Assembly (NCBI GenBank): GCA_018398805.1
Contig: JAGFBZ010002260.1
Span: 868,001-932,000, forward strand
DNA: 64,000 bases
DNA from: Hirundichthys speculiger
Taxonomy: Eukaryota > Chordata > Actinopteri > Beloniformes > Exocoetidae
Direction: 5' to 3'
The notes beneath the pieces were generated by a model. That model saw only the letters and a list, made by a program, of their open reading frames with translations, was not told the origin of the DNA and did no database searches. This document shows positions 47,801-64,000 of the stretch, piece by piece (positions within the stretch are counted from its first letter, which is position 1; each line of letters opens with the position of its first letter). Both the position numbers and the translations under genes were made by a program.

Positions 47801-49456
47801 AGATGTGATGTAGAGTTTCAGTTGTTGTTTTATCCAACTCTTTCATAAAAATATCTTAACAGAACAAGGAAATAGATTTCACATTCCTTATGTGAAAATT
47901 CTTTACACATTCTTGATTGAGGGCAGGAGGTCGGGAATGCAGGCAGGCCAGTTCAGTAGAAGAGCCTTCATCTTTTTCAGCCACTGTTCAAAAAGGTGTG
48001 CGTGTTTTTTCTTGTAACTGCTTTTAAAGGCAGTATGTACTAATCTTAAAATCTAATGTCATTTCTGCATTGATGCTGCCATCACAGAGGTGTAAATTGT
48101 GTACCAGAGCCAAGGATATCCGGTGTGAGATACTAGAGCCTGGCTTTAAGATGCGGTGCTGATATTGGTCTGGATGGTCCCTTCCCTTTTTGGTCACATG
48201 GTATCCATTTCTTTCAGAAATACAGATTTTTTTTTTTAAGACAGTCCCTCCCACATGCCTTTAGAGCTGAGAGAAGTAGACACCGCCTCTGGTTAGAACA
48301 AACCTTCTTTCCATAGTAAAATATTTCTGGTTGTATTTGTGAATGTAACTCCTGATTGTAGCACCTAACAAAGGTTTCTCAAAGCAACCACTTGTCCATA
48401 TAGTTGCATCAGCTGCTGATGATTGACAGCTCTTGATGCTTTATCGTCAATCAAAGGTGTCTTTCACACCGATGCACTGAAATTCTGCCAGATCCCTTGA
48501 TCTTATGATGTTCTGCACCGTGAAGGAGAAATATAAAAAATCCCCTCTGAAATCTTTCTTTGAGGAATATTGTTTGTGTAGCAGCCAGTTTAACTGTGTG
48601 TGTTTTGGTATGTGTAGGTGTGTCATTGGTTGCCAGGGGTTACGGTCACAGCTGGGCTCAGGTGGTGATTAGGGTGACAGGTATAAAGGTAATTCACAGC
48701 TGATAAATCAGACAGGGAACTAAGTTCAGGGAAGCAACACAGTTTTTTAACTGTGCTTGTGTGCGTAGAGCTTGGTGTGTGTGAATGAGTTTTCAGGTAA
48801 ATATATTTTTGTAGGAGTTTGGTTTTTATCTTTATCTCACTAGTCTTTTTGTAGGTGTTTTTTGCATTTGTTTGCATTAAATAAAGTGTTAAATTTTTGA
48901 TCAGTAAATGACCTTGTTTTATGTACCAACACACATTGCAAAAAAATTCCCAGTTCCCTCATAGTGGTTTTTTTTTTGGTAGCTAGATTGCAACTACAGT
49001 TTGTAAACATTTCAGTGATTTTATCTCACATTTGCTGATAAAGTTCATCACTGGTTCATGGAAACTACTTTTGTGTCAAATCATCATCATCTGTTGACGT
49101 CCTCTGTTTGAAATAACATTTTATCTTCTTTCACCTCCTTACTGACACTAAATTGAACCCTTATCAACTTTTTTTGAATCTGCCACAGACCTTTCAGTGC
49201 ATAAATGAATTTACACGAACAAAAGAAATTAAACTGAGAATAAATATACGTTGGCTTCATAATGTCTGTAAATAAATAAGTCAGAATTAATGTCGGTCAC
49301 TGCATTTTTTTTTTTCACATTGCCCCAACTTTTCCCTGATTTCCGGTTGTAGTATTTATTAGTAAAAGCTGAAAGTTATTTGTTCTTACAAGAACTTATG
49401 TCGTCACAACAGCCAAAGAGGCCGGAGTTCCACTGGGATGAGGGCTGAGCTGCCAT
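44804..49456 (-). CDS. PLAC8/onzin-family protein, copy 4 (frameshifted as read)
   Basis: Exons 49390..49456, 45111..45299 and 44804..44935. Exon 1 encodes [16 protein letters not shown] and has the same 67-nt length and phase-1 donor as the other copies. Exon 2 is 189 rather than 188 nt: an extra base near 45243-45246 breaks the frame after [19 protein letters not shown], and the next frame carries on with [13 protein letters not shown] and [14 protein letters not shown]. Exon 3 gives [21 protein letters not shown] and a short tail ending QPGKSA, so this copy lacks the Val/Pro-rich extension. Without the extra base it would be 128 aa. The 4.1-kb first intron holds a MITE and a LINE fragment. 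It may be a recent pseudogene or carry an assembly error. Confidence 0.8.
45851..46118. mobile_element. Probable DNA-transposon MITE
   Basis: A 268-bp unit begins CACTGCACAAATTA and ends TTTTTGCAGTG, inverted outer ends with one mismatch. Inside are the repeated words 'gaaataag' and 'tcaaaacaaga', common in a fish family with 'ttttgcagtg' ends. I see no convincing target duplication. Confidence 0.45.
46120..47860 (-). mobile_element. L2/CR1-like LINE fragment in PLAC8 copy 4 intron
   Basis: The minus strand encodes pieces of a reverse transcriptase: [73 protein letters not shown] (the F-ADD catalytic box) and [18 protein letters not shown]. Frameshifts and stops interrupt it. The order down the minus strand is normal, with the 3' end at about 46120. 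It lacks the endonuclease half. Confidence 0.8.
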
Positions 49457-50062
49457 CGTCCTCTGAACCGTGGTCACGAAATCAAACCTAAAAACATGTT
49501 GAAACACACATCAGTGCCTGGCAGCGAAACCTAGAAAGAAGAATGGTAACCTCTGTTTTGTAAAGCGTATTCATTCTTATAATAAATGTGAATTTTATAA
49601 TATATATTAGCTGTTAGCCTTTGAAGTAAATAAGCAGTAAAGTTTAGTCTAAACAGTCTTCATCTAAGTCTTGCATGTTAAAACTTCCAAACACAGAGCT
49701 AATTATTCTACCATGCCTGTGAATGTTACTGGTTCAGCTCCGTTCCAACTGGCTACTTACCTGTATTTAGCTTTAAATTGAACATAAGCTTTTATTTATT
49801 TATTTTATCATGTATTTCCAATACAGATGCAAAAAAATAATATATATTCTGTGAGCTGTGAATCTGCTCAACTTGCTCAGCATCAATCATCTCTGTTTTT
49901 TAAGAAAGGCTTTGTTTCTCTGATTTACTCGTTAAAATACTTTCTTCCAGATGTAACATATTTTTCAAATTTCAACTTTAAATTCTGACTTTAATTAATC
50001 TAACTTAATTCTGCAATTTAAACTTTAAATTCTTGCCAATCAAAGAGAAAAAAATAACTTAC

Positions 50063-50178
50063 CTGATGTGCCTGGAAGTGTTGTTGTCGCTCCAGACAGC
50101 TGTATGAGAGCTTTTTCAGGTGTGGCGTGTCATGAATTAGTTGGAGGGGAAAAAAAATACAATGCTGCAGAACCTGAA
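50063..50178 (-). promoter_or_regulatory. Promoter and 5' UTR exon of PLAC8 copy 4
   Basis: Minus-strand TTCAGGTTCTGCAGCATT (50161-50178), then CACGCCACACCTGAAAAAGC, then a UTR exon ending in a donor CACATCAG|GTAAGT at 50063. The spacing of about 98 bp from donor to box matches the other three copies. Confidence 0.5.
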
Positions 50179-50869
50179 CTCTTGTGTAAAGAGTGGGGTT
50201 TAAAAAAAAAAACAAACGCAACAATGCTCATCACCAACAGCAGGACAGCTTGTGTACATTCATGCAGGTGTGGCGCTTCTTCGAGCACAGGTTCAAAGAA
50301 TGTTGTCCCACATTCAGGAGACACACCAACACCCGTCCTCCCACACAATTCAGTCACTGTGGCCATTTGTTTACGGTCCTTTTGGACTCCAGCCTGTACA
50401 ATCGCCTCTTTCAGAAGCAGCTCCATCCCATGTGACTCAGAGACAGAGCTGTGTCTGCATTACCAGTTTTAAAGTAAAATAAGAGCAACAATGCAAAAGA
50501 CGGGGGCTGGGGATAATCTAAAAACAATGTGTGTTTTTTTTTTTAAACAAAATGTCAACAGTACAACTGGAAAAGGAGAATGTGGTTCAAAAGTTACTGT
50601 TACTTGGAATTTTACTGGTGCAGTTTCCTTTCAGCAGCGCCTACACACATTTAAGTGGAAAGGATTCTCTCCACAATTGTCATTTAGACATGCGAACATG
50701 TTTCCAACTAAAGCAAACTCACTGCATCTGCATTTCTTACAAGCAGCTAAAAGTGCTTCTCCTGACTGTAGTGACCGCTAATGTTGCAAGATATTAACAT
50801 GCTGCTACAAAAATCTCTTGAGTCCTATGAAGCTGATCTCACTGGCTTAATTTAAAAAAAGAAATGGAT

Positions 50870-51050
50870 AGATGCATTCATTCATCTTCTATTCCCAGTT
50901 CTGCCAGAGCCTATATTAGACGTCTTCCAGATAAGAGGGTGGATGCACCCTGTTCAAGTCACCATCACTGGGCTACACAGAGACAAACAAAACAACCAAC
51001 CATGCTGGCTCACTCTCGCTCCCAGATGACCATCCAGTATCTGTAATCAA
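50870..51050. repeat. Decayed teleost interspersed repeat
   Basis: Words such as 'ttcatcttctattcccagtt', 'cagataagagggtggatgc' and 'caccatcactgggctacaca' recall the reverse of the common teleost repeat with 'gggctacac' and 'acaaccaaccatgc'. The copy is poor. Confidence 0.4.
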
Positions 51051-51574
51051 CATAAACTGGAAGAGTAGACCTGCTTATTTTAGGAACCACGTCAGCATCT
51101 CTGGCTCAGCTTTGGTTGAATAATGACACGGGGGTAATATGTCATTTGTCTTTCATCTGAGATTATATTTACATAATTTTAAGACCTTGTAAGAACCAGA
51201 TAATTAAAAAAAAATTCTCTCAAACATGAAGCTTGAAAACGGAAGTAGGGTGTGTCTTTCTTTCACATGACTGTAAAATATTCCAGGTTGTGATCCCTGC
51301 TTCTGCTTCTGCTTGCCGTGTGGTGATTAACATTCTAAGGTCTTTGGCTTCTTAAGCTTTTGATGCTTTTTAGTCTATTTGCAGGTACAGATTAATTTAT
51401 ATAAGGTGTGCACTGATGTCGACATTTTACAGTACATGTTTGAAGCAGGCGGAAGCTGTCTTGTTGAAATTGTTCTACAGTGAAAGATCCAGCAGACAGA
51501 TGTGCTGACAGATGTGCTGGAGTCACAGGCTCAGACTGAGACATCTTTTGCAGTAGTTCTTGCTTTTATATTCA

Positions 51575-52450
51575 GTTCAGTTCAATGATACTTTATTGCT
51601 CCCCAAAGGGAAATTAAACTGTTGCAGTAACTGTCATGATTTAAGTCTCTTCAGTGATTTGTTGTAAAAGGTTTTTGCTGTGGGCAGGAAGGAGCTGCTG
51701 TAGCGGTTTGAGTTTCAGTGGGTCTGAAGAAGCCTCTGACTGAAGACACTGCTGCTGAATCACTGTGTTGTGAAGATGATGTTCAGGGTTGTTCTTGATG
51801 TTATTTAATTAATGAAGTATCCTCCTTTGCTCCATCAGCTCCAGAACAAATCCAGCCTTCTTTATTAGTTTGTTGAGTTTCTTTAAGTCAGTGGCTCTGA
51901 CGCTGCTCCCCCAACAGATGACTGCAGATGAGACTTCACTCTCCACAGCAGACATGTAGAAGATGTGCAACATCTGGCGGCAAACACTAAAGGACATAAG
52001 CTTTCTCAAGAAGTGAAGTCTGCTCTGTCCCTTCTCATGAATAACATCAGTGTTGCATCTCCAGTCCAGTCTGTTGTCCAGGTGAACACCGAGGTGTTAA
52101 TACTCTTCCACCACCTCCACTTCTTCTCCCATGATGGAGATGCTGTTTGACTTAATCCTGGTCCTCCTGAAATCCACAATCATCCCCTTTCTCTTACTTA
52201 CATTTAAGATGAGATGATTGTTCCCACACTGTTGCACAAAGCGGTCCACCGGTTCTCTGTCCTCAGATGACTCTGCAGTTGTGGTGTGTGTGTGAGTGAT
52301 GGACAAGAGACTGAGTATTTCTGCAGATGACAGGTACTGACTAGTACTGGAAGCCTGAGGTGGACAGAGTGAAGATGAATGGTGAAAGTACAGCCCCCTG
52401 TGGTGCTGAACACCTGGTCAGACACAACAGTGGATTCTAGTCCAGGTATA
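51575..52450 (-). mobile_element. L2-like LINE 3' fragment
   Basis: On the minus strand: STTGGCTFTIHLHSVH-type RT remnants, then NNHLILNVSKRKGMIVDFRR, GEEVEVVEEY, then LKKLNKLIKKAGFVL, and RRILH. The end at low coordinate has 'atactttattgctccccaaa' and 'gggaaattaaactg', typical of the fish L2 3' tail. Frames are broken. Confidence 0.75.
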
Positions 52451-53959
52451 CCGGTGAAAGAGAAAGCATTGACACCAAAGGACAAACTATGTCAGGACAG
52501 AAATGACTGAAGATTTGATTTTTAAAAACAAACATGGAGAGAGGCAAAAAAAGATTTATAGACTTTTATTATGCACACTTTGAAGTCCGTTTGAAGCCTT
52601 TTTTCAGGACCTTATTTCTGATATCGCTGAAACAACAGCATCTGAAACATGAGCTAATAGAGCTGAAAATCCGACGGAGTGTCTCATAGGGTTGGGTCCT
52701 GCAGAGCTGGGCAGAGGCGGAGGTCTGGGCAAAGTTAGTCAATCCAAAAGGCCAACCCGGAGGGTGGTTCGACCGGAGGAACCTGCTGTTCCAGCTGCTG
52801 CCAGGACAAGCAGCTGACAGGCTGGAGGCCGTCCATCTGTTACGCCAGGTAGCAGCCTTTAGCTTTGGGTGAAGGGAGACACTGCCTGCTGCTTAGCTCA
52901 GCTTCATCCTCGGACCCTTCCAGGCCACCCTAGAGCCAGTTTTGATGGTCTGTTAGTACAATTAACAGCACAACAAAAAATATAATCTTTAAAATGTGAG
53001 GGATTATGGTCTGTAGGTCTTTATTCATAGCCCAGAAGTCAAGTCACTACAGTACTAAATGCTAAATTTGTGGCTTTTATATCATTTTACCCTACGAGGT
53101 GCCTGAAATTCAACCCCCATACTGCTGTCATTGATGGAGACGTAAACTGATATTTGAACCAGGCTGCCAATATGTTTGTTTCTGCTCCATATTTGAACAT
53201 TTTAGACTACGAGTTAATGGAGTTTGACACAATTTTTAGTCCCTAATGGTCATTCGAGAAACTGCAATTTCTTCCCTTCCTGGTTTGAGTCAGACTACCA
53301 AGCCACCTGCTGGTTTTAAAGCAGCACAGAGGAGTGTGCTGTAGCTCTGTGAGCCATTTCCATCGTTGTTGATGTGTGACATAGAACCGTAAGCAGTGTG
53401 CAGTTATCACGGTGTTTGCAGGATAGCGGGCGTAGATGATCACTGCAGCTTGACGACACTTCATAAAAGTAAACAATTATGCCACCAAATGAAACTGAAA
53501 CTGATATTTTAAAGTGAATTAAAGTCATTTTTCCTGCTTTAATAGGAAAAGATTACCATGCTGAAATCACCACAAAGATTACTCTTTGCTGCTTAATCGT
53601 CATGCATCCAAAGCTCTGCGTCTGGTGCAGATACACGCATGGAAAAAAAGCTCAGCGCAAGACTGCATCTGGTAAGATGTTGCCATCAAAGCAGGAAAAG
53701 GAACAGACCAACAATATTTATTTTCATACCAATACATCGAGGCACACGTACATTTATGAACTACATCGTGAACATAACACCTTACTGTTCAAATCCATTT
53801 AGAAATATAAGGGAAACTGAACTCTGGTAGAAAAATCACAGTTAAAAATCACAGGAAGTTGCTCGCTGAAATCTGTGAACTGGTGTGAAAACACGTTTAA
53901 ATCATTGTCTGTTTGCTTTGATAATACTCCTGTATTTTCATTCAAATCACACTGTTGTT
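52451..53959. other. Downstream region of ttc22
   Basis: Probably holds the ttc22 3' UTR. About 52680-52930 is GC-richer than its surroundings and reads without stops for tens of codons on the minus strand (SSWNSRFLRSNHPPGWPFGL), but no splice sites or family are evident. No other gene is seen. Confidence 0.35.
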
Positions 53960-58858
<4,899 letters not shown>

Positions 58859-58915
58859 CTTTAAAACAGTCACCGCTTGGTTTATATTTTTGACTGAAAA
58901 TCACCAACGCTTCAC

Positions 58916-59686
58916 TTTCCTTCCGTCTCATCTTTCGCACGTCCTCCAGCTGGAGGCAGGTTGAACAGGTTTGACTTGGGAGTGACTGAGAGAGGCGACT
59001 GCTGCTGGGAGACTGTGTTTGTAACTACTGAGTCATTTGCAGTTAACATGGTTTTAAATTAGTCTTTTAAATGAGAGCATCCCATCTGAACTGTCTTTTT
59101 GTTTATTTTAGTTCAGAAACCGACACCAACTAACCTTTAAGTCAGTTCTGATGTAATGATTTTAATTATCTGAATTTGGTACAAATGTTTAAGTTTTCTT
59201 CAGCTGTTCTTGTCTGTGGTTTTGGTTGTTTTTTTCCCCATTTATTGTCGTCGGGATTCTGTCTCCTGGTTTGTAGGTTTTTTGCTCTATATGACACTAA
59301 ACTTTACTTCCAGTTTACGTTTATAAACTTTTTTTTCCTTGTGATTTTCTCCCATCCCTGTGTCTGAAACCATTCTTTTTCTGTGTTATTTCAGATCCTT
59401 GATTCCCGCCCTTCGTACTCAGTCTTGTTTAATTTCTCTGTCTGTCTGGTTTCTTCTGCCTTTGGGGGTGATGTTTGGATTTATGTTGGCACTTTTATTG
59501 GCTTTCCTGGAGCCACCTCCTCTTTAATTTTGTTTATAGACGCTTTCTGGTCTCCACCCACCTGCTTCATCCACGTCTGCATTTCGGTCTTCTAATAATT
59601 TAGCACCGACAGCTTCAGCCTCCTCTGTGCTTCTGGTAGCTGCAGAAGAATGTGACTCATCAGGTTTGGCCAGACTCTGGACGTGA
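58916..59686 (-). CDS. ttc22: Two likely upstream exons of ttc22 (N-terminal extension)
   Basis: Exon 59562..59686 (AG acceptor after a T-rich tract; donor GAAGCAG|GTGGGT) encodes HVQSLAKPDESHSSAATRS and then an acidic stretch. It splices in phase 1 to 59027..58916 (QQQSPLSVTPKSNLFNLPPA, donor GGAAA|GTGAAG). That exon joins in phase 2 to the acceptor at 58859 (TTTTAAAG|G), continuing into STKTEEEA and the human-type start Met. Two junctions in a row keep the frame, which argues against chance. The donor GTGAAG is weak. The alternative is that this is a short separate gene ending at a stop at 58912-58914. The 5' end of the extension was not found. Confidence 0.45.
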
Positions 59687-60756
59687 CTGAAGGAAACACA
59701 ATAAAGGATCTGACTCGTGTGGCTAAATTGAGGATAACGGTTTTTTTTTTTCCTCTTATTATTCAGCATTGTCAGAAAATTAGTTAATTATCAGAAAACA
59801 AAGTTTTACGATGAGATGCTGAAGCAGGTCATCACCTTATGGGGATAAGCAAACACTTTAAACACTTCTTTACCCAGCAGACCTGTCATAAATACTAATA
59901 TATTTGTCTTGCATGTGGGAGAAAAGGGGGATTTATCCTGGTCCAGTCAACAGTCCATCACAGGGTTACACAGAACGACTAACCATGCAGAGTGGAAATC
60001 CAGCCATGGCAAACAGTTGCAAGTCATGAAATGGGCACAAAATTAATTATATTGCATGACACCCATGACTTTAAGTAAAGCAGTTCATTTGTTACAGGAA
60101 CTACGCCTCATTTTCTTTTTTTTTTACAGATGGGGTGGGACTTGTTGGCCTGTAATTTAGAAAAGGGGGGGGTTTCTAATTCACTATGTTTTGTGACTAT
60201 TTTAAAGCAATGTTTAATGATTTGCTAAATTTAACTAAAGAGTGTTAACTGCCTAAAGGTTAGAAAATAACAGCAAAAGGCTAAAACATATTAAAAGCTT
60301 AAGTTTAGGTTCAAATAAAATGCAAAAGTGACGTGAACATTAAGTGGTTAAATATTAATTTGTTTCTACTGAATGAAAGCCATGTTTGTCTGTTAAGACA
60401 AGTATTTTATTTCATTTTTATAATGGCTCAAGAGCAATAGTGTGATAATATCCCTAAATGTAACTGTTTAATCTTGTTTTCAGGACACACTGACATATTC
60501 TGCCACATCTTGTCACAGTCTGGTGAAACCGAAGCAAAAGTGCTGCAACGTTTCCCCCTTTTTTCTAATTTTATCTCACGGTGATGAAGTCTGCTGATTT
60601 ATTTTATAACTACAAAAACAGCATAAAATAAAGAAAAATTGGCAGAAAATGTGAGTTTCAGGTTCAAATTAGTGAAAGACTGGCGTTTCAATATCAGAAA
60701 GGCATTTTAATGTTCCTCACAGTCCACTGTGAAGCTCCAACATAAGCAAACACATG
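59687..60756. other. Region upstream of ttc22, nothing assigned
   Basis: AT-rich. Around 59930-59990 is a small piece of the teleost repeat ('cagtccatcacagggttaca'). No exon with matching phase for the ttc22 extension was found, though I could not search exhaustively. Confidence 0.35.
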
Positions 60757-61128
60757 TCAGGCCTCAGCAGCAACAGTCTGAGCGGGTTTGGGTTGGTGTG
60801 ACAGCCATTCGTCACCTGCAACTGATTTAAGACACGTATTACACCGAGCAAAGCGTTTGCATGTCATGTGAAAAAAAAAAAGATCGGAACAGGAACCCAC
60901 TGGTCAAAAAGAGCAGCATCCTAAACACTGAACATGCAGCTTTTATTGTGCGTGGAAACAAAATCACCTGCTGCATGAATGAACCAGTGGTGCTGCTGCC
61001 TCCGAAACACCGACTGGACTCACCATCCACGCGTGTTACATAACGTGAACTTGATACTGTAGGTCTGTCTCACCATGTGGGTGTGCATAAATCTCTCCTT
61101 CAGCAGCCGTTGCCATGGTGGTCTTCAT
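60757..61128 (-). CDS. Possible tiny two-exon gene, 37 aa
   Basis: Exon 61074..61128 reads MKTTMATAAEGEIYAHPH with a donor CACATG|GTGAGA. Exon 60757..60815 begins after TTGCAG and, in phase, reads GDEWLSHQPKPAQTVAAEA then a stop. A second start at 61116 lies within 'ccgttgccatgg', which resembles half of an RFX X-box. I do not recognise the product. It might instead be the first coding exons of something longer, but phase does not link it to the ttc22 extension. Confidence 0.25.
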
Positions 61129-64000
61129 GGATACTGAGTTATTTGCATGGTAACACGATCATCAGGGGTGCATGTTTGTGTAACTCGGAGCTCTTAATCC
61201 CAAAGACAGACTCTTGACAGCTTTTCCTTGCACTTGATCCAATTTAAAAGACAAACTATACATTCCAGCAGTTAAAGAGGTATTATAGAACAAAGACTGA
61301 CCCCTAATAATCCTTTGACAGTTTACTCCCGACTACCGTGGGATTAGGACATGTCCCACACACTGGTCAAGGCTCTTTTCCTTTCAAATATAACCCCCTT
61401 TAAAGAAGAAAACTGGCCACTAGTGGCCTCTGAACCTGCAACCACTGCAGGAGGGCTGCAGCTGATATGACCTCTATTTGACCTCCTTCACTTTTTAAAG
61501 GTTTGTCTTGATCTCCAGTACAAACAGTCAGTGTATTAATTATGAGAAGAGTATCTGTCTAGCCTGCTTATCTGCAGTCAGAGGGAGATGGCAGAGATCA
61601 ATTAAAGACGATCTATAAAAATCAACCAAGACTGTGTTTCTGTAAGCTGTCAAAGCCAATTTTTTTCCCCTTGATCTCCTCCCATTGAATGTACAACTTT
61701 CTTTCTTGAAAGGATAAGATATGGCCAAATATATTACCAAATATTCATCTAAACCTCTTTTACAAAACATAAACATCAAGGTTTTAATTTGGTATTTTCT
61801 AAAAAAAGTTGTCCAACTACGATTTAAAACTCATTTCCCATTGATTTAGACTCAGTTTTTGCACGGAAGCTTCAAATACAAATAATTGTAATCTGACTGA
61901 ATTGATTTGAATATTATATTATTGCAGGGTGCTGTGTCTAGTGTATTTCCAAAGCTGCTAAACAACTGCGAAACAAATGAGGATAAGAATGGAAAGATAG
62001 GCCACTAACAGACTACAGACGGCAGTAAATGTTCGACTGGGACATGGGAGATGTTTCCACTGGCAGATGAATAACTGCCAGTTTTTGTGGCCCCCATAGA
62101 TGATCATAGGATCGATGGAAAACCTCTCTAATCCAGAGTTTGTTCCTTCCTATCTGACCAAGCCGAGCTGAGCTGTGTCTTCATCGTGGGTGCTTCACAC
62201 CGATTCAAAGCTTTAAGAATGAATGGAACTAAAATGATTACATGATCTCACCTCAGCTCCTCTCACCCCAAACAAGAAAAACAGCCTTTTTGGTATTCAG
62301 GATTTCTTTTCTCTCTACTCAGAAAGACTGAGCCAGCCCAGTCCACTTCCTTTTTTGAACCATAGATTCAGAGATTTCCATACATATTTGAGAACGTCTG
62401 CCTTTCTGAGTCATTTCACTGCTGTTCTTTTAAACACGTCTGTTTCCACAGATGACGGCACCTCTTGAGCTCATGTGCCTCAGAACATAGCCAGGAAATC
62501 ACTTCACCAGTCTCCTAACCTCATAGTTTTGACCTGATGCATCGTCTCTGCCGCGGTTCCACATGAGAAGGTCCCTATAAGGAGGAATCAGGAGTCTGTG
62601 TCAGCAGGCCTGGAGAAAGTAGTCAAGTAGAGGTGGAAGTGTGTTTGTTAAGAACACTGTGATTCTATTTGGTAACCCGAACACTAATATTTATTAGACT
62701 CTTCATTCGTGCCACTTTGAATGGCCTTTCTCTTTCTTTAGATCTCCTGAGCAAATACAACCGTGATCTTCTCCAGGCTTCCAGTGAAAGTTGGCTTGTT
62801 TTCACACTGAAGGATCATGAGTTAAAGTCAAATATGAGCCCAAATATGATTTTTAGAGTAGCCAGATCATTTCTAGATAGACTTTCTGACTGTGATTTCT
62901 CCCAAATCTGAAGACAAAAATGTTTCAGATTCCAAAGTGAACTAGAATTGAGCTGGCAGTGTGAACAAAGCCATTTTAGCACAACCTCTCAGGCAAAATA
63001 GTTTAATGCAGTTATTATTTTAGTGTCATTTACTCATGCATAAACAAGGTAAAAACTAACAAAGTAGGCATGAATCCAAAAATTAACCAAACAGCAACTT
63101 AAAGTGAGTAAATGAACAAAAATATAACAAAAAAACACCTCAAAGTCTTACGATCCTTCCTAAACCTCGTCTCCAACCCTCCTATGAACCTCAGTGCTCC
63201 TTCATGACTTAAAGGAACATCTGCAATGAAAACAGCCAGAGGTTTATAATTAGATGGTAAGGACTGTAAACCTTCATTAGAAAATAGACACGTGTAAAAC
63301 TGCCATGAACCCTCCTCCCTTTACATCTTGTAGTGTATCTGATATTCAGTAGTTGATCTGTGCAGATTTAAAACAATGTGGTGGCGACCAGACAATGGTA
63401 AAACAATAGTACTGTTTTGTTTTTCACTAGTACTGTTTATTCACTTTCTGTACACTTAGAAAGCTAAAATTGGTTTGGTTTGTCTTTAGGGTCACTATTC
63501 ACTCCACTTAAATGGAGGTTTTGAGTCTCATCAGAGGCTTAAACTAACAACTTATTTTGACTTGGGTCATTTGCAGTAAGTTCTAATAATAATTTCCATT
63601 TTGCTGCTGAGACGTGTTTCACTCTCACCCACAACTGCTTTGATTAACAGGGTGTTGGTTCCTCGTGAAAGTTTACACCCATTACCATCTAATAATAGGC
63701 CTCGGGTTGTTTTAACCCTGAGATGTTCCTTTAACCGGAATGATGGTGGATAAATACTGTAGCAGCTTATGTGTCAGGTCAACCTGTGATATGAACAAAG
63801 ATGCTGTATTTGATGCTCGAAGGAAAAAAAAAGTGACCGACAATATATCAACTGTTAGTTAGACCAGCCATTCCCAAACTTCAGAATACCAAGGCCCATT
63901 TGAAATGTGAAAAATTTCTGCAGCCCATACAAACCTTTAATGACAACTGTGATCAACATACAGGACTAAAAGCTACATTCCAATATTAATGTAAGGGGTC
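61129..64000. other. Right-edge intergenic DNA
   Basis: An octamer word (ATGCAAAT on the minus strand, about 61140) lies just upstream of the tiny open frame. Otherwise no gene or clear element boundary. The last 140 bp (from about 63860, 'gccattcccaaacttcagaa') may be the start of an hAT-type repeat cut by the window edge. Confidence 0.35.

Noticed and set aside
52680..52930. GC-richer block with stop-free minus frame as an exon
   Set aside because: No splice sites or recognisable domain; it may belong to the ttc22 3' UTR or an old repeat.
62669..62911. 80-aa plus-strand frame near the right edge
   Set aside because: Composition is unremarkable, with no acceptor or donor and no family; probably chance.

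Overview
The window is nuclear DNA from a ray-finned fish, most likely a percomorph teleost. The genes have short introns with GT/AG junctions, the intergenic DNA is AT-rich, and the repeats are typical of teleosts: Tc1-like elements, hAT MITEs, APE-RT LINE fragments, a tRNA-derived SINE and the common fish repeat containing 'gacctgtccaggtg'. Nothing points to a prokaryotic or viral origin. The conserved genes match a block of human 1p32 (TTC4-PARS2-TTC22), with a relaxin-family hormone gene alongside.

Layout. 0-4.9 kb: a possible orphan coding exon at the left edge, otherwise gene-poor DNA with a Tigger/pogo-type MITE. 4.9-6.6 kb: a complete two-exon relaxin/insulin-family gene on the minus strand (insl5-like, 100 aa) with a TATA box. 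8.4-14.2 kb: a transposon graveyard in which a Tc1/mariner copy is split around two inverted LINE fragments and an LTR-like block with repeated CCAAT boxes. 14.2-17.6 kb: no convincing gene. 17.9-21.9 kb: pars2 (mitochondrial prolyl-tRNA synthetase, +). 23.5-28.7 kb: ttc4 (Hsp90 co-chaperone, ten coding exons, +); its intron 7 holds a Tc1 remnant that itself contains a perfect hairpin, a teleost repeat and a SINE. 29.9-50.2 kb: four tandem minus-strand PLAC8/onzin-family genes, each with three coding exons and a separate 5' UTR exon, and each carrying its own transposon load. 51.6-52.5 kb: a LINE remnant. 54-59.7 kb: ttc22 on the minus strand, with two upstream exons that may extend its N-terminus. 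59.7-64 kb: mostly empty apart from a tiny two-exon open frame.

The PLAC8 cluster is the main accessory feature. It lies between ttc4 and ttc22 and has grown by duplication of units of about 6 kb. All four copies keep a recognisable promoter module (a box related to TTCAGGTTTTGCAGCATT, then a GCCA-plus-TATA-like block, then a UTR exon) although their introns have diverged.

A quality caution: five conserved coding positions (pars2 exon 1/2 junction, ttc4 exon 5, PLAC8 copy 4 exon 2, ttc22 exon 1 and its last exon) each need a small indel to stay in frame. Five unrelated near-intact genes showing this suggests consensus indel errors in the assembly rather than five pseudogenes, but the sequence alone cannot settle it. 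Function statements rest on recognised families. No database search was possible.
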